Positions 28,027 to 37,249 of a stretch of 55,068 bases of DNA are shown here, in pieces. Each line of letters starts with the position of its first letter. Positions within the stretch are counted from its first letter, which is position 1. The translations under genes and the position numbers were made by a program. The notes below the pieces were generated by a model that saw only the letters and a list, made by a program, of their open reading frames with translations, was not told where the DNA came from and made no database searches. This DNA is from Bacteroidales bacterium. GTDB lineage: Bacteria; Bacteroidota; Bacteroidia; Bacteroidales; UBA932. The DNA is taken from assembly GCA_016288775.1 (NCBI GenBank), contig JAEELG010000081.1, positions 1-55,068 on the forward strand. The letters run 5' to 3'.

Positions 28027-28791
28027 CTATTCCACGTAGTTCTTCGCCTTGGTCAGCTCCCCTATCGTGGCACTCTCGCCGGGCCCCAGGCTGTAGTAAA
28101 TCTTGATGAACGCCGCATCGCGCAGGAAGTCCACGTGACCGATTTCCAGATTGTCGACCTTCACGCCAACACGCTTCTCGAGGTCGGCAACCAGCTCGGC
28201 GCGCTTCTCGGGAACGATCAGGTCGATGCGGTCGTAAAGAATCAGGCGCGTGGCGTGCTGCTTCAGGGCGCTGGCGCTCTCGAGGATTGCCACCAGGCCA
28301 AGCACCAGCACATTGGACACGCAAAGCACGCCCAGGGAACCAACTGCAAGTTCATAATGCGGTGAGTCGGAAAGCGCCCCCACAACCTTGTACAGCGGCG
28401 CAAGCCCGTTCACTGCGGCCACGGCGATGATGATAAACAGATAGGTCATCTCTCGGATGGGAACCGTTTCCGTACGGTACCGTATCACTCCGAAGATGGC
28501 AAAGAGGCCCAGCGTAAGGCCCACGCCCACCTCGGCGTTACCCATCATATAGAGCAGCAGAAGCATGGCCGACGAGAACACCATGAAGGTGAAATAATAG
28601 TCGCGCCTGCGGCTTTTGCGGTAATAGAAGAACTGCACCAGCAGCCAGCAAACCAGCAGGTTAAGGAAGAACCTTATGCCCAGCTCTGTCAGGCTCTGGG
28701 AGGTGCTCATCACGGCGTCGGTGATGCTCTGCACGTCGATGACGTTTTCGTCGGCGAGATTGAATTCGCCCAGTTCGTCGGGTCCTATCAT
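28027..28791 (-). CDS. DUF4956-family membrane protein
   Basis: 254 aa; several TM helices then FGVIRYRTETVPIREMTYLFIIIAVAAVNGLA. Confidence 0.8.
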   Translation of the reverse strand: MIGPDELGEFNLADENVIDVQSITDAVMSTSQSLTELGIRFFLNLLVCWLLVQFFYYRKSRRRDYYFTFMVFSSAMLLLLYMMGNAEVGVGLTLGLFAIFGVIRYRTETVPIREMTYLFIIIAVAAVNGLAPLYKVVGALSDSPHYELAVGSLGVLCVSNVLVLGLVAILESASALKQHATRLILYDRIDLIVPEKRAELVADLEKRVGVKVDNLEIGHVDFLRDAAFIKIYYSLGPGESATIGELTKAKNYVE

Positions 28792-29546
28792 ATCAGTTTG
28801 TTATTTATTTGTTTCTCTATTCTGCGAATCTTGGTCTTGAAGCGGTTATGCTTTGCCGCCGGATCGGTAAGGGTAATGCCTATGCAGTACTTGCTCACCT
28901 TGATGGGCTTCACACGCCACTTGAGAAGGATATTCTTCATCTCGCTTGGCGCCCTCCCGTCCTGCTTGAGTTCGATAATCACTCCGTTACGAAGCCCGGA
29001 TTCCAGACCGGTGCGGCAATTGTTGAAGCCCACGCAGGTATCTATGGTAAGCCTCTCCGTCTTGGCCTCGTTCACCAGGGTAATGCGGCGGAAAATCGTC
29101 TCCAGCGACGGCTGCAGGTCTGCGGCATCGTATCCTGAGCGGGCCTTGAGGAATGAACAGGCCTCCGTGTCGGACGCAAACCCTTTGAACTCCGCAGGAG
29201 AAACTGGAATGCGCTTCTTCTTCGTGCGGCCGTGATTATTCTTGCGCTTTACCTCCAGAAAAGTGAGTCCCGAGCCCACATAAACCCTGGTCCGCACCTT
29301 CTGCCTCACCAGGCGTCGGTTGTGATGGTCGAGGAACATCTGCAGGCCGGGAGTATCGAAATACAGGGTATCGTACGAAGCAACCATGGAACCGTCGGTC
29401 ACAAGCGCCCTATAGCCGGCGTTACGGGCATCGAGCAGCAGCCCCGCGAGCGCCTTCTCGTCGGTCAGAAACTTGGTGTCGATGCGGTTCATCAATTTGA
29501 TTCCGTCCATCTCCTCAAGAGTTATGGGAGCAAAACCCTCAAGCAT
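28788..29546 (-). CDS. VTC-domain (polyphosphate polymerase-like) protein
   Basis: 252 aa; LMNRIDTKFLTDEKAL, SYDTLYFDTPGLQMFLDHHNRRLVRQKVRTRVYVGSGLTFLEVKRKNNHGRTKKKRI. Confidence 0.85.
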   Translation of the reverse strand: MLEGFAPITLEEMDGIKLMNRIDTKFLTDEKALAGLLLDARNAGYRALVTDGSMVASYDTLYFDTPGLQMFLDHHNRRLVRQKVRTRVYVGSGLTFLEVKRKNNHGRTKKKRIPVSPAEFKGFASDTEACSFLKARSGYDAADLQPSLETIFRRITLVNEAKTERLTIDTCVGFNNCRTGLESGLRNGVIIELKQDGRAPSEMKNILLKWRVKPIKVSKYCIGITLTDPAAKHNRFKTKIRRIEKQINNKLI

Positions 29547-29946
29547 CTTCCGTCAGGTATTCGAACACTTTGATGGTCTTCAGCTTGCCCTTGGCGTCGT
29601 AGGTGTACTGCGTCTTCTTGCGTCCGAACTCGTTGTATTCGAACTTCTTCACGCTCACCAGCTTGTTGCGCTCGTCGTAGAGCAGTTCGCGCGACACCTT
29701 GCCGTCGACGCCGTATTCGTAGCGCTTGCGCCACTTCTGCCCCTTCTGCCCGTATTCTATCTCCTCCACCTTCTTGCCGTCGGGGTTGTAGGTGGTCTGG
29801 TGGTCCAGGATGCGCGCCTTGGAAGCGGCGTCGGTGTTCCACTCCTTGATCACCAGGTTCTTCTTGTTTATCTTCTTGGCTTCCTGCGCATTGAGCGCGG
29901 GGATGACCAGCAGCAACGCGACTGCGGCCAGGATCAGACGTTTCAT
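29539..29946 (-). CDS. small secreted protein with MORN/YD-like repeats
   Basis: From ATG 29946: MKRLILAAVALLLVIPALNAQ signal, then repeated Y-x-x-D/N-G-K units (TTYNPDGKKVEE, YEYGVDGKVSREL, YTYDAKGKLKTI). Confidence 0.6.
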   Translation of the reverse strand: MKRLILAAVALLLVIPALNAQEAKKINKKNLVIKEWNTDAASKARILDHQTTYNPDGKKVEEIEYGQKGQKWRKRYEYGVDGKVSRELLYDERNKLVSVKKFEYNEFGRKKTQYTYDAKGKLKTIKVFEYLTEDA

Positions 29947-29947
29947 A

Positions 29948-31717
29948 CTACCAGCGCCCGCCTCCTCCGGAATAAGTAGAGAGATTAACCTTGCTGCCGC
30001 CGCTAGCGGTGCCTGACGACCAGCCGTTGCCGCCCCAGATCGCACTGCCGTCGCTGATGGTCACGCCGGACTTCATGCTCGCGCTCTTGCCGTCCACGTA
30101 CACCACCATGGTGCCGCTCGACGACGGGGTCTTGAATGCGAACACCGCGTTGCCGGACTCGTCGCACACCACGTGCGTGGCGCCCTTGCTCCAGGATGAG
30201 CTGCTGTAGGTGGTTCCGGTGATGCTGGAGCCGCTCTCGATGCCGCCTATCGCCACCAGCGTGCCGCTCTGTAGGTAGAGCTTCCTGCCGCCTTCGGTAT
30301 TGGCGTCCACCGCCACTTCCGGGGTGCCCTTGGTGCACACGGCGTAAACCTTTGCGCCCTTGATATAGAGGTTGCCGTTGGCGTCGATTCCGTCGTTGCC
30401 AGTGGACCAGCCGCATACGAATCCGCCGGAGAGGGTCATGTCGCCTGCGGAGTTGATGGCGTCATCGGAGGGAGAGTAGGCGTAGAGCACGCCTCCGGTC
30501 ATCTCCAGCTTTCCCTTGGACTCGATGGCCTCGTGCGATGCGGCACTCACTTCGATGCTGCCGCCGCTGATGAAGATGTCGCCGTCGAACTTGACGCCCT
30601 TGGCGGACTTGAGATTGCTGCTGTCGCCTCCTCCGGGCTGACCGCCCCCACCGCCTCCGGGACCGCCGCCGCCGGGACCTCTTGTGCCCGAGTCGCTGAG
30701 GTTGGATCCAGTCACCTTCACGGACACGGTGCCGCCCTTGAAATAAGCGGCCTGGTCGCCCGTGATGCCTTTTCCGCCCTGGCCGGAGCTGGTTATGTCG
30801 AGCACGCCGCCCGTCATCACGAAAGTGGAGTCGGCCTTGATGCCTGCGGATCCGGTGTATTCGGTGGTCGTGACGCCGTTGGTGGTCACCTGTTCGCTGA
30901 CCGTGCCGCCGCTCACCTTTATGCTGATGCTGCCGCCGTTGATGTTCACGGCCGCGTCGGAGCTCAATCCCTTCTTGCCGGCGGCGCTGGCTGTGGCGCT
31001 GATGGTGCCGTCGTCAACGGTGATGCCGTCCTTGCCGCGGAGCGCATGGCCTGCGGTGGACGATACGCTAACTGTCTGGGGACCCAGGAAGCGGAGGTAG
31101 TCGTCGGAGGTGATGCCGCCCTTGCCTGTGGCTGTTACGGTCAGCGAGCCGTTGCCGCTGAACACCAGCTGGCCCTCGCTGAAGAAGGCCGCCTTGCAGT
31201 CCTCGTCGGCCGCCTGGTCGGTGTAGTCGCCACTCGCGTTCACGCTGCCGTCGGCGAGCTTGTTGCTGCCCTCCAGCACCACGAAAGTGCGCTTGTGGCT
31301 CTGGTTGCTGATGGCGGCGCCGCTCTTGTTGGTAAGGTCGAGCCCCTTGAGCACCAGCGCCTGCTTACGCTTGCCGTAGATCTTCAGGTAGCCGTTGGAA
31401 GAGCTGCCGGAGAGTTCGAAGCGTACGATTTCGTCGTACGAACGGTTGTCGACGGTTACGCCCGCTCCGTTCACGGCCACTACGCCGTGCTCGTCGCCGG
31501 TCACGCTGGCAGAGCTGCCGTTCCACACGATTCCGATGGTGCGGCCGAAGGTCACGCCGGCAATCAGGTCGCCGTCGCCCTCGGCCTCGTCGGGGTCGGT
31601 GGAGTCGTCGTTATCGATAATAGTTGTATCCACAGGGTCTTCGGTGATTGCAATGACGTCCTCCTGACATGCACAGCATGCCAGTGCGAAAGCGATAAGG
31701 ATAAGTACACGTTTCAT
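29948..31717 (-). CDS. carbohydrate-binding-domain (Cthe_2159 / DUF4353-like) beta-helix lipoprotein
   Basis: From ATG 31717: MKRVLILIAFALACCAC lipobox; repeated GGxxxVxATGKGGITSDD, DDAINSAGDMTLSGGFVCGWSTGNDGIDANGNLYIKG. Confidence 0.8.
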   Translation of the reverse strand: MKRVLILIAFALACCACQEDVIAITEDPVDTTIIDNDDSTDPDEAEGDGDLIAGVTFGRTIGIVWNGSSASVTGDEHGVVAVNGAGVTVDNRSYDEIVRFELSGSSSNGYLKIYGKRKQALVLKGLDLTNKSGAAISNQSHKRTFVVLEGSNKLADGSVNASGDYTDQAADEDCKAAFFSEGQLVFSGNGSLTVTATGKGGITSDDYLRFLGPQTVSVSSTAGHALRGKDGITVDDGTISATASAAGKKGLSSDAAVNINGGSISIKVSGGTVSEQVTTNGVTTTEYTGSAGIKADSTFVMTGGVLDITSSGQGGKGITGDQAAYFKGGTVSVKVTGSNLSDSGTRGPGGGGPGGGGGGQPGGGDSSNLKSAKGVKFDGDIFISGGSIEVSAASHEAIESKGKLEMTGGVLYAYSPSDDAINSAGDMTLSGGFVCGWSTGNDGIDANGNLYIKGAKVYAVCTKGTPEVAVDANTEGGRKLYLQSGTLVAIGGIESGSSITGTTYSSSSWSKGATHVVCDESGNAVFAFKTPSSSGTMVVYVDGKSASMKSGVTISDGSAIWGGNGWSSGTASGGSKVNLSTYSGGGGRW

Positions 31718-31794
31718 TGCTTTAAGGTTTCTTCGCAAAATACCAAATTCCGGGCCAAAAACAAAATCCGCGATTATTTTTTTATTTTTGTAGT

Positions 31795-33684
31795 ATGAAG
31801 AAGATTATCCTTTGCGCGGCGATGTTTCTTGCCGCATCTGTGGCAACCGGCGCACAGTCCGACACCGTCCGTTTTGCTTTTTTGACCGACACTCACCTGT
31901 CAGTTGGCTCCAGGTCCTGCAATGACCTGCGACGCTGCATTGCGGATATCAATTCCCTGCCGGGGCTGGACTTCGCCGTGTTCGGAGGCGACATCACCGA
32001 CTTCGGAGCCGACGAGGAAATATGCATGGCCAAGGCCATGATAGATTCGCTCGATATCCCTTATTACGTGGTGGCGGGCAACCACGACGCAAAATGGTCG
32101 GAGAGCGGCTGCAACACCTTCAAGAACGTGTTCGGTTACGAGCATTTCGAGTTCCGGAAGGGCGGCTGGAGGTTCCTGGGCTGCAACTGCGGGCCCGACA
32201 TGCGCATGGCCCCGGCCCTGCTCCCCAAAGACAGCATGGACTGGCTGGAGGGGCTGGAGGCCGACAAAAAGAGCATCTTCTTCAATCACTATCCGCAGGA
32301 CACCTCGGTGCTCAATTATTTTGAGGTCACGCGCGCGCTCAAGCGTGCGGGAGTGCAGTTCGAAATAGGAGGCCACTGGCACCAGAACCGGGCCATGAAC
32401 TACGACGGACTGCCCGCAGTGCTGTGCCGCTCCACCATGACCGACCGGATCAGGCCGGCGGGATATACGCTCTTTACACTGACGGGCAGCTCCATTATTG
32501 CGTGCGAGCGCAGGCTGCCGGCAGATGGTGCCGCAGAGACCGTACAATGGTATGAACGCGAGCTGGCTCCGGTGTGTGACACGGTTAGTTACGACGCTTG
32601 CGGAATCGCATCGTCTTACCCCTGGCTGCGGTACGACGTCAACGAACAGTACCCCCAGGTGCAGGAGGTGTGGAAAAAGAGAGATAACGCCAACATAGTG
32701 GCAGGGTTTGCGCGCAAAGGCGGCCGGGCATGGTATGCAACGGCATCCGGCACGGTGCGGTGCATACGCATCCGGAACGGCAAGGTGCTGTGGAGCAGGG
32801 AGTTCCCGGGAAAAATCTTCTCCACCCCTGCGGTGAGCGGCAACCGGCTGGTGTTCGGTTGCACCGACGGCTGCATCTACGGCCTGAGCGCCCTTACGGG
32901 CAGAGAGATATGGAGCGTGCGGGCAGATAAATCCGTACTGGCGTCGCCTGTGATACGTGACGGCGTGGCTTATATCGGGGCGTCGGACGGAAAGTTCCGG
33001 GCCATTAAATTGCGCACTGGCGCGCCTGTGTGGACCTTCGACGGAGTTCAAGGCTTCGTGGAGTGCCGGGCGTATTTAGACGATGAGCAGGTGGTATTCG
33101 GCAGCTGGGCTGGAAAGCTTTGGTCGCTGGACACCCGCACCGGAGAGCTTCAGTGGACCTGGAACTGCGGCAAGAGTTCGCGCATGTACTCCCCCGCCGC
33201 CACCTGGCCCGTGAAGGCCGCCGGACGCATCTTCATCGCCAATCCCGACAGAAAGGTATATGTGCTTGACGCAGCCACCGGAGAGCAGCTGTTCAGCGTC
33301 GACGGCGGGCGCGAAGCCATAGGCCTGAGCGCCGACGGCAGCACCGTGCTGGCCAAGACCATGTTCAACACCTCGTATGCTTTCAAGGCGGATGTGCCGG
33401 TTCCTGAAGGCGGCTCGCTGCTGGATTCGGCGCTGCTCTGGCGCGTGCCCAACGGCATGCATTACGAGATTGGCCCTACTCCATTGGTCGAACTGGACGG
33501 CAGCGTGCTCACACCGTCGGACAAGGGGAACCTGCATGCGTTCTCGCTTGAGGACGGCTCGCTGCAGTGGTGCCACAAATTCTCGCTGGCGCTCATCAAT
33601 CCCGTGGAAGCATGGAAAAAAGGCCGAAGCAAGTACATACTCGCCTCGGCCATGGACGGCACAATCGTGCTGTTGAAGTATTAG
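31795..33684 (+). CDS. metallophosphoesterase fused to PQQ-type beta-propeller
   Basis: 629 aa; DTHLS, GGDITDFG, GNHDAKW, GGHWHQNR; then WSREFPGKIFSTPAVSGNRLVFGCTDGCIYGLSALTGREIWSV-type repeats. Confidence 0.85.
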   Translation: MKKIILCAAMFLAASVATGAQSDTVRFAFLTDTHLSVGSRSCNDLRRCIADINSLPGLDFAVFGGDITDFGADEEICMAKAMIDSLDIPYYVVAGNHDAKWSESGCNTFKNVFGYEHFEFRKGGWRFLGCNCGPDMRMAPALLPKDSMDWLEGLEADKKSIFFNHYPQDTSVLNYFEVTRALKRAGVQFEIGGHWHQNRAMNYDGLPAVLCRSTMTDRIRPAGYTLFTLTGSSIIACERRLPADGAAETVQWYERELAPVCDTVSYDACGIASSYPWLRYDVNEQYPQVQEVWKKRDNANIVAGFARKGGRAWYATASGTVRCIRIRNGKVLWSREFPGKIFSTPAVSGNRLVFGCTDGCIYGLSALTGREIWSVRADKSVLASPVIRDGVAYIGASDGKFRAIKLRTGAPVWTFDGVQGFVECRAYLDDEQVVFGSWAGKLWSLDTRTGELQWTWNCGKSSRMYSPAATWPVKAAGRIFIANPDRKVYVLDAATGEQLFSVDGGREAIGLSADGSTVLAKTMFNTSYAFKADVPVPEGGSLLDSALLWRVPNGMHYEIGPTPLVELDGSVLTPSDKGNLHAFSLEDGSLQWCHKFSLALINPVEAWKKGRSKYILASAMDGTIVLLKY

Positions 33685-34793
33685 GATTCCTTTTCGGGCT
33701 CCTTGAATTCCTTCCTGGCTTTCTTTACCAGATCCTCGCCAAAGGCCACCCAGAGGCATGACAGGATTCCGCCAAGGAAGAAGAAGATTATGCACACCTT
33801 GGCCCTGCTGTTCGACGGCATCAGAGGCACCGAAGCGGGTTGAACCACGGCATATACAGGCTTCACTTCCTGGATCTTCGCCTTTGCAAGCTCACGCTGC
33901 TGGGCCATCTGGGAGTAAATCTGGTTGGCCAGGTTGGCCTCGTCCTGCAAACGCTGACGGGCACTGCTAACCGACTGGAGGATAACGCTACGGTCGTAGT
34001 CTACGCGGGCCGCATAGGCCGACTGGGCCTTAACCAGCTTGCGGTACGCCTCGTCGGCAAGCTCCACGTAATACTCGTAGTCGGCGGTTGCCTTCTTGGT
34101 ACGGTACTCGGTCACGAAGTCCTGGAGGCGCTGGCACACGGTATCGGCCACCTGCTTCACAATCATGGGGTCGTCCATCACAACATTGATGGTGGTGACG
34201 CCGGTCTTGTTGTTAACGGTCGTATTGATGGCAGAACGCAAAGCCTTGATTGCCAGGCCCTGACGGGGAGTGAGGTCTTCAGGATCTATCACGCTGTCGT
34301 CGTACAGATACTTGGCATCGGCCTTTTCGCGCTTTGCGGCCTTCCTGGGGCTGAGCGGCTTATCGCGCTCCAGCAAATGCAGGAAAACCGTAGTGGTGTC
34401 GGGCTTCACGCCCTGGACTTCCAGTTTGCGGGGCACGAAAGGAGTCACGGGCACCTCGAGCAGCGAGCACAGGAAAGGCGTGCTGGAGCTGATTTCCGGG
34501 AACAAAGTGATATTGAGTGCGTCCGGAGTGCTGTTCAGCGTCATGTTGCCAACACCGAGCATGCTGGCAAGGGTTCCCAATGAACCACTGGAGCGATTCT
34601 GGAGCTCAGGTGCAAGCGTCATGGTCACGGTATACGTGCGCTTCATCAAAAGCGCATAGGTCACGCCAAGCACACAGAAGATGAATGTCACCAAAAAGAT
34701 GAACTTCCAGCGCTTGACCAACTTTCGGAGAATCTCCATCCAGTCGATGGACATCTCGTCGTCCTGGACCTGTTGAATCTTGTTCTCTTCCAT
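33681..34793 (-). CDS. Wzz-like chain-length determinant protein
   Basis: 370 aa; TM near N- and C-termini, long coiled-coil middle, C-terminal VYAVVQPASVPLMPSNSRAKVCIIFFFLGGILSCLWVAFGEDLVKK. Confidence 0.82.
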   Translation of the reverse strand: MEENKIQQVQDDEMSIDWMEILRKLVKRWKFIFLVTFIFCVLGVTYALLMKRTYTVTMTLAPELQNRSSGSLGTLASMLGVGNMTLNSTPDALNITLFPEISSSTPFLCSLLEVPVTPFVPRKLEVQGVKPDTTTVFLHLLERDKPLSPRKAAKREKADAKYLYDDSVIDPEDLTPRQGLAIKALRSAINTTVNNKTGVTTINVVMDDPMIVKQVADTVCQRLQDFVTEYRTKKATADYEYYVELADEAYRKLVKAQSAYAARVDYDRSVILQSVSSARQRLQDEANLANQIYSQMAQQRELAKAKIQEVKPVYAVVQPASVPLMPSNSRAKVCIIFFFLGGILSCLWVAFGEDLVKKARKEFKEPEKES

Positions 34794-34799
34794 ATTACA

Positions 34800-37211
34800 T
34801 TATTTATACCTGTCCAATGCAACAAATAGATATGCAGCAGACATAGCCACAGTGCCAAGAGCCGTAACAGCCTGAGTACTACGTTCAAAAGCCTTGTCGG
34901 TTATGCCCTCCGGTTTCTGACGCTGCGGTACCACAATCTCGTCGCCGGGGAGCACCTGGGTACCCAGTCCCATCTTTTCGGAAGTTCCGTTCATGTGCAC
35001 CACATAAGACTTGCCCTTCTGGGCGCGGGCGGCAAATCCACCGCAATCATTAACATAGCTTCTTACGCTCTTGCCGCTTTCGTAGCTGATTACCGACGGC
35101 ATCATCACACAACCCATCACTCGCACGGTGTTGCGAACCATAGGGATGTCGAGCACGTCACCCTCCATCAGTTCGATATCGTACTGGGAGCCGGGATTGG
35201 TAAGGGCCTTGTCGAGCTGAATTGCAACCTGATAATTGGATGCAACCTGGTTGCGGTAAACATCTGCGGTATCAAGCTGCGAGCGCGAATCGTCGTTACG
35301 ATACTGAAGTATTTCCAGCAACTGCCTGCGCTCGTCTTCTCCCATGTTGCGGAACAGACGGGCACCCTTGAGATATGCGTACTTGGTAACTCCGCCAGCC
35401 TTGTTCACAAGGTCGCTGAGGCGCTCGTTGCGGGTTGTGAGGGTAAAGCTGCCGGCAAAGTTGGCCTCGCCGGTAACGGTCACATGTGTCTGCACGTTAT
35501 AGGAAGGGCTGTAATGAACAATCACTTCGTCGTAAGGCTGCAGATAGAACTTCTCGCCTTCGCTGCCTTCGAAGTTGCCATCGACACTCATGCTTATGAG
35601 CTCGCCAACCTCGTCCATACGGAGCAGGCCGTTGGCATCGCGCTTGCGGCGGGATACGTCCACACGTGCAAGCGAAGCGCCTTCCTTAAGGCCGCCGGCC
35701 ATGATGATAAGGTCCTCAACCGTTGTGTTCTCGGCAAAGGGGAAAGTACTCGGGTTCACCACCAGTCCTGAAATCGTCATGGTGCCACGCTCCTGAATGT
35801 CGGCCTTGCTGGTGATAAACAGCTCATCGTTCTTCTGCAGATCGATGTCGGGATCGAGTCCGTCCAGAACCCTACCCAAGTTCAGGGAAATAACTTCCCT
35901 GGTCTTGTCTTCATGCTGACGGTGCAGAACGGCACGGGTTGTAAAGGCGTCGGGCAGCAGGCCGCCGGCCTTTGCCACCAGGTCGCGTACGGTATTTACC
36001 TTGCCGCCAAGCTCATACATGCCGGGCTGATAAACGGCACCGGTAATGTTGATACGGTTCTCGTAGAACGAATTGAGCTTGCCAACGGTTACCTGATCGC
36101 CGTCCTTCATCTCGAATTTGCCAAAATCTGCCACCTCTATGGTACGGATCTCATAATTCTTGCCGCTCTGGCGCATAACGGTAATGTTGTCGGTAAAGGC
36201 ACCCGCAGCAAACCCGCCTGCATACTTGATGAGGTCGGCAAGGGTTTCGCCGTCCTTCATCTCAAAGCTCATGGGGCGCTTCACCTGGCCGCCTATCCTC
36301 ACGAGGCAAGTGTAAGGCTTGACCATAATCACGTCGCCCTCCTCAAGGCGCATGTCGCTTTCACGCGTACCGTTCAGCAGGAAGTCGTACACGTCCACGG
36401 TGCCCACAACCTTGCCGCCACGGTTGACGGTGATATTGCGTAGGGACCCCGGTTCCACCACGCCTCCTGCCAGATAAAGGGCATGGAATACGGTGGAGAA
36501 TGCCGACAGCACATAGGTTCCGGCATTGCTCACGTCACCAAGGATATTCACCTGGATGGTCCTGATCTGGCCGAGGCTGAGGCGGATGTCTGTACGGCCG
36601 GAACTGCGGTTAAGACCACCGTAAATGCCCGACAGCTTGCGCTTGAGGTAAGTATTGGCCTCGTCGATTGTCATTCCGTTCAGATACACGGGTCCGAGTA
36701 TATCCACGCTGATACTGCCTTCGGGCGAAATCTTGTCCCTCAGGGTAACCTGGTTGGCTCCGAAGATATCGATAATCACCTCGTCGCCGGGGCCCAGCTT
36801 GTAATTCTTAGGCGTTGCCAGATTCTCGCTCGGAGCAAAGTTCAGCGCCTTGTTGCGGAACACGTCGCGTCCGAACACATTGTCGCCGGTAGTCTCGGCA
36901 AACGACTCGGGAGCCATCTCCACTTCAGCTGAAACGCTGTGGGTGCGGTCCTCCGCCACTGCAGTGGACTTGGCCTGGGCCACGCCGGTCTGCTGGCTCT
37001 CGTACAGGGCTTTCACCCTCTCGGCCTGGGCACGGTCGACGCCGCGGGCGGCGAGTTCGGCAATCATGGAATCCTGCGATTTGCCCTGGGCGAGTCCGTT
37101 CTTCACATACTCCAGCACCTGGACATCGGTCATCGAGCTCTGCGCCACGGCACAAATGCCGCACAACGCAAAGGCTCCAATCAAAATCATCCTTTTGAAT
37201 ATCATATTCAT
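34800..37211 (-). CDS. SLBB-domain polysaccharide export protein (Wza-like)
   Basis: 803 aa from ATG 37211 (MNMIFKRMILIGAFALCGICAVAQ signal); YKLGPGDEVIIDIFGANQVTLRDKISPEGSISVDILGPVYLNGMT; multiple SLBB repeats. Confidence 0.9.
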   Translation of the reverse strand: MNMIFKRMILIGAFALCGICAVAQSSMTDVQVLEYVKNGLAQGKSQDSMIAELAARGVDRAQAERVKALYESQQTGVAQAKSTAVAEDRTHSVSAEVEMAPESFAETTGDNVFGRDVFRNKALNFAPSENLATPKNYKLGPGDEVIIDIFGANQVTLRDKISPEGSISVDILGPVYLNGMTIDEANTYLKRKLSGIYGGLNRSSGRTDIRLSLGQIRTIQVNILGDVSNAGTYVLSAFSTVFHALYLAGGVVEPGSLRNITVNRGGKVVGTVDVYDFLLNGTRESDMRLEEGDVIMVKPYTCLVRIGGQVKRPMSFEMKDGETLADLIKYAGGFAAGAFTDNITVMRQSGKNYEIRTIEVADFGKFEMKDGDQVTVGKLNSFYENRINITGAVYQPGMYELGGKVNTVRDLVAKAGGLLPDAFTTRAVLHRQHEDKTREVISLNLGRVLDGLDPDIDLQKNDELFITSKADIQERGTMTISGLVVNPSTFPFAENTTVEDLIIMAGGLKEGASLARVDVSRRKRDANGLLRMDEVGELISMSVDGNFEGSEGEKFYLQPYDEVIVHYSPSYNVQTHVTVTGEANFAGSFTLTTRNERLSDLVNKAGGVTKYAYLKGARLFRNMGEDERRQLLEILQYRNDDSRSQLDTADVYRNQVASNYQVAIQLDKALTNPGSQYDIELMEGDVLDIPMVRNTVRVMGCVMMPSVISYESGKSVRSYVNDCGGFAARAQKGKSYVVHMNGTSEKMGLGTQVLPGDEIVVPQRQKPEGITDKAFERSTQAVTALGTVAMSAAYLFVALDRYK

Positions 37212-37249
37212 AATGGTTTTAGTCCACAAATATAACAATATTTGTCGGA

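Noticed and set aside
30533-31798. 421-aa plus-strand ORF opposite the beta-helix lipoprotein
   Set aside because: Ala/Gly/Val-rich reverse translation of a repetitive gene; not a real protein.
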